Positions 8,217-17,184 are shown, counted from the stretch's first letter. The stretch is DNA of 59,973 nucleotides from CAISIP01 sp963974265 (GCA_963974265.1 CAXBDR010000002.1:1-59973); one strand, 5' to 3'. Numbers and translations are program-made. The notes: generated by a model not told the origin, from the sequence alone.

Positions 8217-9346
8217 GCCGCGGCCACGGCTGCCGGCTGGCCGAGGTAAGCCGCCAGGATGTCAACGATACGCGTGGCGGCCTGGCCGTCCCACAGCTGC
8301 GGGCGGCGACCGGCCTTGCCTTCGCCGCGCAAGACCTTGCGCACCTCGGACACGATCACCTGCGGGTCGGTGCCGGCCAGCACGTTGGTGCCTTCGTCCA
8401 CGGTGATCGGCCTTTCGGTGTTCTCGCGGATCGTCACGCAGGGCACGCCCAGTGCCGTGGTTTCTTCCTGCATGCCGCCGCTGTCGGTCAGCACCACGGC
8501 AGCGTCCTTCCACAGGTGCAGGAACGCCATGTAGGCCTGCGGCCCCACCAGCGTGATGTTCGGCCCCAGGTCGATGCCGAACTTCGCCAGGTTGCCGCGG
8601 GTGCGCGGATGCACCGGAAAGATCAGCGGCAGCTCCTGCGCGATCTCCTTGAGCGCCCCGGCAATACGCGTCATCATCGCGGCATCGTCGACATTGCTCG
8701 GGCGGTGCAGCGTGACCACGCCGTAGCGCCCGCCCTGGGCCGTGCGTTCCTTCTTGAATGCGCTGGTCTCGAAGCTGCTCGTGTCGGCTCCGGCCAGCTT
8801 GTCGGCCTGGTACAACACGTTGTCGACCATCACGTGGCCGACATAGTGGATGGCGTCGTCGGCATGGCCTTCGCGCTGCAGGTGCGCCACGCCGCTGGGC
8901 TCGGTCACGAAGAACCAGTCCGAGATGCTGTCGGTGACCAGGCGGTTGATCTCCTCGGGCATGGCGCGGTCGCCGCTGCGCAGGCCGGCCTCGACGTGGG
9001 CCACCGGAATATGCAGCTTCTTGGCCACGATGGAGCAGGCCAGCGTGGAGTTCACGTCGCCCACCACCAGCACCGCGTCGGGCGGCTCCTTCTGGCACAA
9101 CTCCTCGAATGCCACCATGATCTTGGCCGTCTGCTGGGCATGGCTGCCGCCGCCGGCCCCCATGAACACGTCGGGCTGCGGAATGCCCAGTTCCTCGAAG
9201 AACACGTCGTTCATCTCCCGGTCGTAGTGCTGCCCGGTATGGATGATCTTGAAGGCCAGGCCCCCATGGGCCTGGATCGCCCGCACGATGGGTGCGATCT
9301 TCATGAAATTGGGCCGCGCACCGGCGACGAGGTAGACGGTTTTCAT
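8213..9346 (-). CDS. wecB: UDP-N-acetylglucosamine 2-epimerase (non-hydrolysing)
   Basis: Protein of 377 residues, the usual WecB/MnaA length. Diagnostic segments are GARPNFMK (9-16), VVGDVNSTLA, HVEAGLRS and LHRPSN, which hold the aspartate, glutamate and histidine used for catalysis in this family, and a C-terminal DSGGMQEE block for UDP binding. It converts UDP-GlcNAc into UDP-ManNAc, so the EPS repeat may carry ManNAc or a derivative such as ManNAcA. No UDP-ManNAc dehydrogenase (WecC) is visible in the window. Start at ATG 9346, about 136 bases after the upstream rfbB stop. Confidence 0.92.
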   Translation of the reverse strand: MKTVYLVAGARPNFMKIAPIVRAIQAHGGLAFKIIHTGQHYDREMNDVFFEELGIPQPDVFMGAGGGSHAQQTAKIMVAFEELCQKEPPDAVLVVGDVNSTLACSIVAKKLHIPVAHVEAGLRSGDRAMPEEINRLVTDSISDWFFVTEPSGVAHLQREGHADDAIHYVGHVMVDNVLYQADKLAGADTSSFETSAFKKERTAQGGRYGVVTLHRPSNVDDAAMMTRIAGALKEIAQELPLIFPVHPRTRGNLAKFGIDLGPNITLVGPQAYMAFLHLWKDAAVVLTDSGGMQEETTALGVPCVTIRENTERPITVDEGTNVLAGTDPQVIVSEVRKVLRGEGKAGRRPQLWDGQAATRIVDILAAYLGQPAAVAAA

Positions 9347-9482
9347 GGTCTCGATATTACCCGCGCGTCATGACGGAAATCCCGGGCGGCCACCCCTGGA
9401 AGCGGGGGGAGGGCGGCATTTCTGCCGCTCACGACGAAAATCCAGCCGCCGAGCTGGCCATCGTGCCCGGACCGGAAAGCCG

Positions 9483-10556
9483 TCACACGCTGATCTGCGT
9501 GCCGTAATGCTTGTCCAGCCACTGGCGGTAGCCGCCGCTTTGCACGTTGCTCACCCAGTCCTGGTGCTCCAGGTACCACGCCACCGTCTTGCGGATGCCG
9601 GTGGCGAAGGTCTCGGCGGGTTTCCAGCCCAGTTCCCGCTCGATCTTGCGCGCGTCGATGGCGTAGCGCCGGTCATGGCCGGGCCGGTCGGTGACAAAAC
9701 TGATCTGGTCCTTGTAAGGCTTGCCGTCGGCACGCGGGCGCAACTCGTCGAGCAGGGCGCATACCGTGTGCACGATGTCCAGGTTCGGCATCTCGTTCCA
9801 GCCGCCCACGTTGTAGGTCTCGCCCAGGCGGCCGGCCTCGAGCACCCGGCGGATCGCCGTGCAGTGGTCGGTCACGTACAGCCAGTCGCGGATCTGCTGG
9901 CCGTCGCCGTACACCGGCAGGGGCTTGCCGGCCAGGGCGTTGACGATCATCAGCGGGATCAGCTTTTCGGGAAACTGGTACGGGCCGTAGTTGTTCGAGC
10001 AGTTGGTGGTCAGCACCGGCAGGCCGTAGGTGTGGTGGTAGGCACGCACCAGATGGTCGCTGGCCGCCTTGGACGCCGAATACGGGCTGTTGGGCTCCAC
10101 GCGGTGCGCCTCGGTGAAGGCCGGCGCGCCCGTGGGCAAGGAACCGTACACCTCGTCGGTCGACACATGCAGCAGCCGGAACTCCGCGCGCGATGCCGCG
10201 TCCATGTGCACCCAATGCGCGCGCACCGACTCCAGCAGGTGGAAGGTGCCCACGATATTGGTCTGGATGAAGTCGCCCGGGCCGTGGATGGAGCGGTCCA
10301 CATGGGATTCGGCCGCGAAATTGACGATGGCGCGCGGCTTGTGCAGTGCCAGCAAGGTGTCGACCATGGGGCCGTCCTTGATGTCGCCCTGCACGAACAC
10401 ATGGCGCGGGTCGGTCTGCAGCGCGGCCAGGTTCTGCAGATTGCCGGCGTAGGTGAGCAGGTCGAGGTTGACAACCGTCTCGTCGGACTGGGCCAGCCAG
10501 TCGATGACGAAGTTGCTGCCGATGAATCCGGCTCCGCCGGTAACGAGAATGGTCAT
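9483..10556 (-). CDS. rfbB: dTDP-glucose 4,6-dehydratase, copy 1
   Basis: Extended SDR enzyme of 357 residues. It has the NAD-binding TGGAGFIGS (6-14), the STDEVYG motif bearing the dehydratase Asp/Glu pair, and a YSASK catalytic Tyr/Lys. It removes water from dTDP-glucose to give dTDP-4-keto-6-deoxyglucose, the second step of dTDP-L-rhamnose synthesis. The start was placed at ATG 10556 because MTILVTGG is the family N-terminus; the longer frame adds unrelated basic residues. A closely related second copy lies at 15710-16783 in the same orientation, with differences scattered along the whole length. This copy is separate from the rfbDAC genes and leads into wecB and galE. Confidence 0.93.
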   Translation of the reverse strand: MTILVTGGAGFIGSNFVIDWLAQSDETVVNLDLLTYAGNLQNLAALQTDPRHVFVQGDIKDGPMVDTLLALHKPRAIVNFAAESHVDRSIHGPGDFIQTNIVGTFHLLESVRAHWVHMDAASRAEFRLLHVSTDEVYGSLPTGAPAFTEAHRVEPNSPYSASKAASDHLVRAYHHTYGLPVLTTNCSNNYGPYQFPEKLIPLMIVNALAGKPLPVYGDGQQIRDWLYVTDHCTAIRRVLEAGRLGETYNVGGWNEMPNLDIVHTVCALLDELRPRADGKPYKDQISFVTDRPGHDRRYAIDARKIERELGWKPAETFATGIRKTVAWYLEHQDWVSNVQSGGYRQWLDKHYGTQISV

Positions 10557-10714
10557 GGTGTGGTGCGCTTTGCAAGGGGCCGGCCACGGGCGACGAGAGG
10601 CGCCCTGCCGGCAAGCGTCAATGCTAAGGCATGATCGCCGGCCCACGTCAGCGCGACTGCGCGGTGCAAGATTCCGCTTGGCCGCCCTGGCGTCCCGTGG
10701 CAATATCGCGCCCC

Positions 10715-11464
10715 ATGAACTCCCGGCAGCGCACCCAACGATGGACCTCCATCGCCCTGCTCGTGGCCTCCGTCATCCTGCTCGTCATCGTGGTGTCGAT
10801 CGGGCTGGTCAGCCTGACCTACCACGACCTCGTGCTGGGCGGGCGCTGGGCCTTGCACAGCGAATGGCTGCACGGCGCCGACATCCAGACCCGCGCCGCG
10901 GCGCTGGGCCAGCTGGGCGACTATTTCGGCGGCACGCTGAACCCGATCCTGAGCTTTTGCGGTTTCCTCGTGCTGCTGGTCACCGTGGTGCTGCAGCGCC
11001 GCCAGCTGGAGGAGGGCACACGGCAGCTGGAACAGGCGACGCGGGCCATCGACCTGGAGGCCTTTGTGCGGATCAGCGACTCGCTCAACGCACCGGACGG
11101 CCTGGCCGCGCGCGAGCACATGCTGGCCATGGCGCGCGACGGTCGGGCATCGCTACCGCCGGACCAGTGGGCCGCGGCCGACCTGCATGCCGCACACACC
11201 GTGGCGCGGCAGTTCGACCTGGTGGGCGTGTTGATCGAAGGGCGGCTGTTCGACGCCAACCTGTTCCTGCGTAGCTGGCACCACGCCGTGGTGGCATGCT
11301 GGAATGCGTGCGAACCCATGGTGCGCCACCACCGCACGCAGTCGGGCGACGACGGGTTCATGCGGCATTTCGAGGAGCTGTGTGTACTGGCGCGGCCGTG
11401 CCGGCCGGTGGTGCCCGATCGGTTGGGGGTCACGCTCGCGGATGCGGCTGCGCGCGATACCTAG
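10715..11464 (+). CDS. Two-TM membrane protein, DUF4760-like
   Basis: Protein of 249 residues with two N-terminal hydrophobic helices (about residues 11-35 and 69-92), then a basic/coiled segment (LQRRQLEEGTRQLEQATRAI) and a helical cytoplasmic domain containing WAAADLHAAHTVARQFD and LRSWHHAVVACW. This layout recalls DUF4760 proteins, whose function is unknown. It is one of the few plus-strand genes in the EPS half and is divergent from rfbB copy 1. The start at 10715 gives a short polar N-terminus before the first helix; the reading frame also opens 84 bases earlier. No link to polysaccharide synthesis can be seen. Confidence 0.6.
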   Translation: MNSRQRTQRWTSIALLVASVILLVIVVSIGLVSLTYHDLVLGGRWALHSEWLHGADIQTRAAALGQLGDYFGGTLNPILSFCGFLVLLVTVVLQRRQLEEGTRQLEQATRAIDLEAFVRISDSLNAPDGLAAREHMLAMARDGRASLPPDQWAAADLHAAHTVARQFDLVGVLIEGRLFDANLFLRSWHHAVVACWNACEPMVRHHRTQSGDDGFMRHFEELCVLARPCRPVVPDRLGVTLADAAARDT

Positions 11465-11514
11465 ACGGCCGGGGCCATCCGCATCGCCATACCCAGGGGC
11501 GACCGGAAAGGCCG

Positions 11515-12627
11515 TCAGCCGCCGCGCACCATTGCCATCACCTGGGCTGCATTCAGCGTGCCGGCCTTGTGCCGGATCTGCGGCAGGTATTGGGCCTGGA
11601 TCTGCCGCGCCGGCGCCAGCAGGCCCTGGTAGGTTTCGCGCAGCAGCGCGGTGCTCATGATGCGGCCGCCTGCGTAGTAGCGCCGTGCCAGGTGCCCCAG
11701 CGCATACGTGGTGGCAAACGACATCGCCATGCTCGCGCCGGCCCGCCCGACACCGCGGCCAGCCTTGCCCGCCACCTTGCCGAGCAGGCCGCCGAGCAAC
11801 TTGCGGCCGAACTGCTCCAGGTATTGCGAGGTCAGGCCCACCCCGGCCGCGGCGATGAACTCGCGCACATGGCCCTGGTCGAGGTTGACGCCATGGGCCT
11901 TGCCGATGCCGTAGACCATGCGCACCTGTAGCGGGATGATGGCCATCGACGCCCAGGACTGCGGCAGCAATTCCAGTGCACCGTTGAGGATGGCGTGGTT
12001 CAGGATTGAACGCTCCAGCGCGGCGTCGTCGACCGCCACGCTCTGGCGTTCCGGCGGCGGCGCCGGCACAGGCAGCGCGGCCGGCATGGCGTCTTGTGCG
12101 ACAGCGGCCGACCTGGCCAGAGCGGATGCCCCATGCGCGGCATAGGTGGCGGCGACCACGGATCCCACGCCGGCTGCCGGGCCTGCCGGCACGGTCGATG
12201 TGGCGCCAGCGGGGGAAGGCGCGTCAACCTCCCGTGTCTGGACATCGAGCGCTGCGAGGGTGGCGTCGGCCTGCCGGTCGAAGTCGGCGGTCTGCGCGGG
12301 ATCGAGCGACAGCTGCTGCCGCAGGCCGTCCAGGAACTGCCGCTCCGCGTCGCTGAGGCTGCCGTCGGCCTCGCAGACGCATACCGCCATCTCGTAGGCG
12401 AGCTGGCGCTGGTCCGCTGTTGTCAGGCTAGCGGCGGCCGACGACAGGTTGACCCGCTTGAGCAGGACGCGCTGGTACACGCCGGCCAGGTGCGCGGAGC
12501 CCGCCTCGCTGGCGAGCATCTCCGCTATGCGGCGAATCTCGGTGCGCTCGGCCTCGGCCTTGTTGCCATCGGCAAAAGCGGCCATCAGGGCTATGCTCAA
12601 AAGGGACTCTTGTTGTTCGGGGGTCAT
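11515..12627 (-). CDS. TerB-like N-terminal domain with C-terminal DUF697/YcjF-like membrane domain
   Basis: Protein of about 370 residues. The first 140 residues form a helical TerB-like module with two acidic turn motifs, AAFADGNKAEAE and VCEADGSLSDAE, the pattern of metal-associated TerB/TerB-N proteins. A low-complexity Ala/Pro linker (about 145-205) follows. The C-terminal third contains LPQSWASMAIIPLQVRMVYG and a Gly/Ala-rich hydrophobic stretch typical of DUF697. Family members are linked to envelope stress and unknown membrane functions. The start at 12627 (MTPEQQES) places the TerB domain at the N-terminus; an in-frame start also exists at 12681. The gene points toward rfbB copy 1, converges with the DUF4760-like gene, and interrupts the sugar genes. 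Confidence 0.65.
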   Translation of the reverse strand: MTPEQQESLLSIALMAAFADGNKAEAERTEIRRIAEMLASEAGSAHLAGVYQRVLLKRVNLSSAAASLTTADQRQLAYEMAVCVCEADGSLSDAERQFLDGLRQQLSLDPAQTADFDRQADATLAALDVQTREVDAPSPAGATSTVPAGPAAGVGSVVAATYAAHGASALARSAAVAQDAMPAALPVPAPPPERQSVAVDDAALERSILNHAILNGALELLPQSWASMAIIPLQVRMVYGIGKAHGVNLDQGHVREFIAAAGVGLTSQYLEQFGRKLLGGLLGKVAGKAGRGVGRAGASMAMSFATTYALGHLARRYYAGGRIMSTALLRETYQGLLAPARQIQAQYLPQIRHKAGTLNAAQVMAMVRGG

Positions 12628-12750
12628 GGATGTACTTGCGCTCTCGTGGCGGGGTTGCGAGCGCACCATCTTAGGATTCACGGGGCGGCGTACGGCGGCC
12701 AGGCGCCGCTTTTCACCGCTCGGCGCAGGGGCTTGACGCCCAGTGACCCT

Positions 12751-12764
12751 GCCCCGATCGGGGC
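12751..12764. terminator. Perfect GC-rich palindrome after the small membrane protein gene
   Basis: GCCCCGATCGGGGC is an exact 14-base inverted repeat just beyond the stop codon at 12768. It could form a short hairpin and act as a weak terminator between this gene and the TerB-DUF697 gene, but no T-tract follows on the minus strand. Confidence 0.3.
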
Positions 12765-12767
12765 GGC

Positions 12768-13097
12768 TTAAGACTTGCTGCCCTTGACGACCAGCGTGCC
12801 GATCACGGCCAGGGAAACCAGCATCATCATGCCCATGTTGGCCTGATCCGACGCGTCCTTCGCGTCGGCGATGGCCGTCGCTTTCGACTGTGCCGCAGGT
12901 TTGGCGATGCGCGTGTGCGTCGTTGGCGGCGCATAGGCCTCGCTTCGTGACCAGACGTCTGCGGGCGAGCCGGCGGCGGCGACGATCCGTGCCGGTCGTT
13001 GCGTTGACGGTTCAACTGGTGGCATGTTGGTGCCGCCGGCAGCGGTCGCTACCAGCAGCACAAGCCATACGCCTGAACGGACGACGATGGTCGACAT
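12768..13097 (-). CDS. Small hypothetical exported/membrane protein
   Basis: Protein of 109 residues that I do not recognise. It has a hydrophobic signal-like N-terminus (IVVRSGVWLVLLVATAAGG), a polar middle rich in Ala, Thr and Lys, and one C-terminal transmembrane helix (MGMMMLVSLAVIGTLVV) ending in a basic tail. The start at 13097 is supported by a purine-rich GGAGGGAGGT ribosome-binding region just upstream (plus-strand 13100-13109). It lies between rfbC and the TerB-DUF697 gene in the same direction. A 14-base palindrome follows its stop codon. Confidence 0.5.
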   Translation of the reverse strand: MSTIVVRSGVWLVLLVATAAGGTNMPPVEPSTQRPARIVAAAGSPADVWSRSEAYAPPTTHTRIAKPAAQSKATAIADAKDASDQANMGMMMLVSLAVIGTLVVKGSKS

Positions 13098-13342
13098 GAC
13101 ACCTCCCTCCCAGCCGTGTGTGACTGCATTTGCGTCAGGAAGAGGCAATACTTGTGCCAACAGCAGTCAGGGTTCTGGTGAGCCGCGCCAGACCTCACTT
13201 TGCCGGCGTTGACGCGGGTTCCCGCCGGGCAAGAACCGAGCGGCTGGCCACGCGGCAGATCAAATTCACGCGTAATGTCGGTGCAGCCAACCGAAATTGG
13301 TGCAGCGCAGTATGTTTTCGGTGCTGGCGCCTGCCGGCAAAC

Positions 13343-13888
13343 CTACCGCTTCATGGCTTCGCTGAGCGACATGCCGGATAGATCCTTGGCGGACAGAATC
13401 GGCAAGCGACCCTCCAGCGGCCAGTCGATCGCCAGCGTCGGATCGTTCCAAGCGATACATCGCTCGTGTTCCGGCGCGTAGTAGTCGGTTGTCTTGTACA
13501 GGAAGTCAGCGGATTCGGACAACACCAGGAAACCGTGCGCCAGACCGGGCGGCACCCACAACTGTCGCTTGTTCGACGCACTGAGCACTTCGCCGGCCCA
13601 TTTGCCGAAGGTCGGTGATTCAGGCCGGATGTCCACCGCCACATCGAAAACCTCGCCGGAAACGACCCGAACCAGCTTGCCCTGGGGCTGGACCGCTTGA
13701 TAGTGCAGCCCGCGCAGCACGTTGCGCGCCGAGCGTGAATGGTTGTCCTGCACGAACTGCAAGTCCATGCCGGTCGCCTCGTTGAAGGCGCGCTGGTTGA
13801 AGCTCTCTAGAAAGAAACCTCTTTCGTCGCCAAAAACTCGGGGCTCGATCAGCAGAACGTCGGCAATGACGCAAGGGGTGATCTTCAT
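13343..13888 (-). CDS. rfbC: dTDP-4-dehydrorhamnose 3,5-epimerase
   Basis: Cupin-fold epimerase of 181 residues, the normal RmlC length. Family landmarks are EPRVFGDERGFFLESFN near residue 15, QDNHSRSARNVLRGLHYQ with the catalytic histidine, and VPPGLAHGFLVLSE. It epimerises C3 and C5 of dTDP-4-keto-6-deoxyglucose in the third step of dTDP-L-rhamnose formation. It starts two bases after the rfbA stop, the last gene of a tight rfbB-rfbD-rfbA-rfbC unit. Confidence 0.94.
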   Translation of the reverse strand: MKITPCVIADVLLIEPRVFGDERGFFLESFNQRAFNEATGMDLQFVQDNHSRSARNVLRGLHYQAVQPQGKLVRVVSGEVFDVAVDIRPESPTFGKWAGEVLSASNKRQLWVPPGLAHGFLVLSESADFLYKTTDYYAPEHERCIAWNDPTLAIDWPLEGRLPILSAKDLSGMSLSEAMKR

Positions 13889-13890
13889 GG

Positions 13891-14802
13891 TCAGTACACC
13901 TTCTCTTGCAGCAGCCGCAACAGATACTGCCCGTAGCCGGATTTCGCAAGCGGCCTGGCCAGCGCCTCGAGCTGACCATCGTCGATCCAGCGGCTGCGCC
14001 AGGCTACTTCTTCCGGAGCCGCCACCTTGAGGCCCTGCCGGCTTTCGATGGTCTGGATGAACTGGCTCGCCTCCATCATCGACTCGTGGGTGCCGGTATC
14101 CAGCCAGGCATAACCACGCCCCATGGTCTGCACGTCGAGCTTGCCTTGCTGCAGATACAGCTGGTTCAGGTCGGTGATCTCCAGTTCGCCGCGTGCCGAG
14201 GGCCTGACCTGCTTGGCGAGCTCCACCACGTGGTGGTCGTAAAAATACAGGCCAGTGACTGCATAACGCGACTTCGGCTTGGCCGGCTTTTCGGCCAGGC
14301 TGATCGCGCGGCCCTGGTCGTCGAACTCCACCACGCCATAACGCTCCGGGTCTTGCACCGCGTAGGCAAACACGGTTGCGCCCTCAGGCCGCGCGCTGGC
14401 CGACTTGAGCAAACCGGCGAAGTCGTGCCCGTAGAAAATGTTGTCGCCCAACACCAGCGCGCACGGCGAATCGCCCAGGAATTGTTCGCCGATCAGGAAC
14501 GCCTGGGCCAAGCCATCGGGCGAAGGCTGCACCGCGTATTCCAGCCGGATGCCCCACTGACTGCCGTCGCCCAGTAACTGCTCGAAACGCGGCGTGTCTT
14601 GCGGCGTCGAGATAACCAGGATGTCGCGAATGCCGGCCAGCAACAGCGTCGTCAGCGGGTAATAGATCATGGGCTTGTCGTAGATCGGCAGCAACTGTTT
14701 GCTGACGACCTGCGTGGCTGGGTAGAGCCGTGTGCCGGATCCGCCCGCCAGGATGATGCCCTTGCGGGCGACGGTCTTTGCAGTGGGTATGGTCTGGTTC
14801 AT
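13891..14802 (-). CDS. rfbA: Glucose-1-phosphate thymidylyltransferase
   Basis: Nucleotidyltransferase of 303 residues with the RmlA signature LAGGSGTRLYP, KQLLPIYDKPMIYYPL, and the EKPAKPKS segment. The usual length is about 290-300. It makes dTDP-glucose from glucose-1-phosphate and dTTP and is the committed, usually rhamnose-inhibited, step of the pathway. Its start overlaps the rfbD stop by four bases. Confidence 0.94.
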   Translation of the reverse strand: MNQTIPTAKTVARKGIILAGGSGTRLYPATQVVSKQLLPIYDKPMIYYPLTTLLLAGIRDILVISTPQDTPRFEQLLGDGSQWGIRLEYAVQPSPDGLAQAFLIGEQFLGDSPCALVLGDNIFYGHDFAGLLKSASARPEGATVFAYAVQDPERYGVVEFDDQGRAISLAEKPAKPKSRYAVTGLYFYDHHVVELAKQVRPSARGELEITDLNQLYLQQGKLDVQTMGRGYAWLDTGTHESMMEASQFIQTIESRQGLKVAAPEEVAWRSRWIDDGQLEALARPLAKSGYGQYLLRLLQEKVY

Positions 14803-15713
14803 GGTGCCTTTTGCGGAGCAATTTCATGGAGCATGCGGGCGGCATGCACCTGCCAGCGCGGCAGTTGCAGCCCGAATGCCGACTGCAGCTTGGCGGTCGA
14901 CAGGCGCGAGTTCAGTGGCCTGCGCGCCGGTGTCGGGTAGCTGGCTGTCTTGATCGGTGCCACCTGTTCGGGCCCAGCCTTGAGCGTCCAACCCAGGGCG
15001 CGCGCCTGCGCGAGCACGAAACATGCGTAGGCATGCCAGCTGGTTTCGCCGCCGGCCACGCAATGGTAGGTGCCCGCCAGTTCCGGGCGGGCGATGGCGG
15101 CACGCAATGCATGTGCCGTGACGTCGGCCAGCAACTCGGCGGACGTCGGTGCGCCGATCTGGTCGTCGATGACGGTCAATGCCTCGCGTTCGCCAGCCAG
15201 GCGCAACATCGTCTTGGCAAAGTTGCCGCCGCGGGCCGCATACACCCAGCTGGTGCGAAACGTCAGGTGGCGCGGGCATGACGCCACGGCCCGTTCGCCT
15301 TCCAGCTTGGTCTGACCGTACACGCTCAGCGGCGCCTTGGCATCGTCTTCGCTCCAGGGCCGGTTGCCGCTGCCGTCGAACACATAGTCGGTCGAATAAT
15401 GCACCAGCCAGGCGCTGAGTTTGCGCGCTTCATCGGCCAGCACACCCGGCGCCAGTGCATTGAGCACACGCGCCACGTCGGGCTCGGACTCGGCCTTGTC
15501 GACCGCCGTGTGGGCGGCCGCGTTGACGATCACGTCGGGTGCCACGCGGCGCACCGTCTCGGCCAGGCCAGACAGGTTGGAGAAGTCGCCGCACAAGCCG
15601 TCCGGGTTGGCTGCCGGGTCGAAGTCCAGCGCCACGAGGTCGCCCAGCACCGCCAGGCTGCGTTGCAGTTCCCACCCCACCTGGCCGCCGCGGCCGAACA
15701 ACAAAATCTTCAT
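14799..15713 (-). CDS. rfbD: dTDP-4-dehydrorhamnose reductase
   Basis: SDR-family reductase of 304 residues. It begins MKILLFGRGGQVGWEL, the NAD(P)-binding turn of RmlD, and carries YSTDYVFDG and a YGQTKLEGE Tyr/Lys motif. It reduces dTDP-4-keto-L-rhamnose to dTDP-L-rhamnose. The start at 15713 overlaps the stop of the upstream rfbB by four bases; a longer reading frame to 15806 overlaps rfbB deeply and lacks family sequence. Confidence 0.94.
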   Translation of the reverse strand: MKILLFGRGGQVGWELQRSLAVLGDLVALDFDPAANPDGLCGDFSNLSGLAETVRRVAPDVIVNAAAHTAVDKAESEPDVARVLNALAPGVLADEARKLSAWLVHYSTDYVFDGSGNRPWSEDDAKAPLSVYGQTKLEGERAVASCPRHLTFRTSWVYAARGGNFAKTMLRLAGEREALTVIDDQIGAPTSAELLADVTAHALRAAIARPELAGTYHCVAGGETSWHAYACFVLAQARALGWTLKAGPEQVAPIKTASYPTPARRPLNSRLSTAKLQSAFGLQLPRWQVHAARMLHEIAPQKAP

Positions 15714-16783
15714 GCTGTCACCTGCTCGCCGTAGTGCTGGCTCAGCCATTCGCGGTACGCACCGCTTTGCACGTTGCTCACCCAGTCCTGGTTGTCCAGG
15801 TACCACTGCACCGTCTTGCGGATGCCGGTGGCGAAGGTCTCGGCAGGTTTCCAGCCCAGTTCCTGTTCGATCTTGCGCGCATCGATGGCATAACGCCGGT
15901 CGTGGCCGGGCCGGTCTGCCACAAAACTGATCTGTTCACTGTAAGGCTTGCCCTCCTTGCGCGGGCGCAGTTCGTCGAGCAGGGCGCACACGGTGTGCAC
16001 GATGTCGAGGTTGGGCATCTCGTTCCAGCCGCCGATGTTGTAGGTCTCGCCCAGGCGGCCGGCTTCGAGCACCCTGCGAATCGCGCTGCAATGGTCCTTC
16101 ACATACAGCCAGTCCCGGATCTGCTGACCATCGCCATACACCGGTAGCGCCTTGCCCGCCAGCGCGTTGACGATCATCAGCGGAATCAGTTTTTCCGGGA
16201 AGTGAAACGGCCCGTAGTTGTTGGAGCAGTTGGTGGTGAGCACCGGCAGGCCGTAGGTGTGGTGATACGCGCGCACCAGATGGTCGCTGGCGGCCTTCGA
16301 GGCCGAATACGGGCTGTTGGGCTCGTAACGATGCGTCTCGGTAAAGGCCGCGTCGCCAGAGGCCAGCGAGCCATACACCTCGTCGGTGGATACGTGCAGC
16401 AAGCGGAAGGCCGCTTTCGCGTCGGCGTCCAGATGCGACCAATAAGCCCGCACCGACTCCAGCAAGTGGAAGCTGCCGACGATATTGGTCTGGATGAACT
16501 CCCCCGGCCCGTGGATGGAGCGGTCCACATGCGATTCGGCTGCAAAGTTGACGATGGCGCGCGGCTTGTGCAGCGCCAGCATCGAATCCATCATGGCGCC
16601 GTCGCCTATATCTCCCCGCACGAAGACGTGGCGCGGGTCGGCGTCCAGCGACGCCAGGTTTTGCAGGTTGCCGGCGTAGGTGAGCTTGTCCAGGTTGACG
16701 ATGGTCTCATCCGACTGGGCCAGCCAGTCGAGTACGAAGTTGCTGCCGATGAAACCGGCGCCGCCGGTGATGAGGATGGTCAT
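15710..16783 (-). CDS. rfbB: dTDP-glucose 4,6-dehydratase, copy 2
   Basis: Enzyme of 357 residues with the same landmarks as copy 1: TGGAGFIGS (6-14), STDEVYG and YSASK. It heads the tight rfbB-rfbD-rfbA-rfbC unit and is therefore the pathway copy by context. By eye the two proteins agree at roughly 85% of positions, differing for example in the N-terminal 60 residues and at the C-terminal tail. Both look intact, so this is a true duplicate and not a remnant. About 400 bases of apparently non-coding DNA lie upstream. Confidence 0.94.
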   Translation of the reverse strand: MTILITGGAGFIGSNFVLDWLAQSDETIVNLDKLTYAGNLQNLASLDADPRHVFVRGDIGDGAMMDSMLALHKPRAIVNFAAESHVDRSIHGPGEFIQTNIVGSFHLLESVRAYWSHLDADAKAAFRLLHVSTDEVYGSLASGDAAFTETHRYEPNSPYSASKAASDHLVRAYHHTYGLPVLTTNCSNNYGPFHFPEKLIPLMIVNALAGKALPVYGDGQQIRDWLYVKDHCSAIRRVLEAGRLGETYNIGGWNEMPNLDIVHTVCALLDELRPRKEGKPYSEQISFVADRPGHDRRYAIDARKIEQELGWKPAETFATGIRKTVQWYLDNQDWVSNVQSGAYREWLSQHYGEQVTA

Positions 16784-17184
16784 GGGGTGTAGGTCGCCCA
16801 GGGCGTGAACTCGGTCTTCTTTGAAACTGGAGGACTGTCTATGTTGCCTTTTTTCAGGTGAGGGAAGATCTGCATAACTACCGGGAAAGGTTGATTGCGA
16901 AGGGCGAACCTGAACTGCTCATCGTCACCATGAATCAAGCCGATCTCGGTTTGAACCTCTCCACCAAGCGAACGCGCAGGCGGGAGTTTCTGGGTCGATG
17001 CAAACCGTGGTGCCACGGGTAGAGCTTGTTGCGGATGCACGTGTTGTAGTGATGCCGGAGTACATGGTCGGCGATACGAAAATCATCGAACTCGCTTGCG
17101 ATGAAATAAACGCGTTGAATCCGTTGCGCCGGTGGAGCTTATAGATGTCAGACAAGCTCGTGCCTGCTTTGAGTGTTGCTCGAA
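16784..17184. other. Gene-free 401-base stretch at the edge of the low-GC cassette
   Basis: No convincing gene lies between rfbB copy 2 and the Alg13-like gene. Short open frames of 76-86 codons on the minus strand do not resemble a family I know and are not preceded by clear ribosome-binding sites. One plus-strand frame ends at about 17143. The composition is intermediate between the high-GC flank and the lower-GC cassette, so this may be decayed coding DNA left at a junction. A promoter for rfbBDAC may lie here, but no strong -35/-10 pair was seen. Confidence 0.4.

Noticed and set aside
6045..8249. A 734-codon plus-strand open frame opposite galE and the nucleotidyltransferase.
   Set aside because: Same complement artefact; both minus-strand genes have complete motifs.
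9483..16783. The second rfbB as an assembly duplication.
   Set aside because: The two proteins differ at many scattered positions, so they are separate diverged genes.
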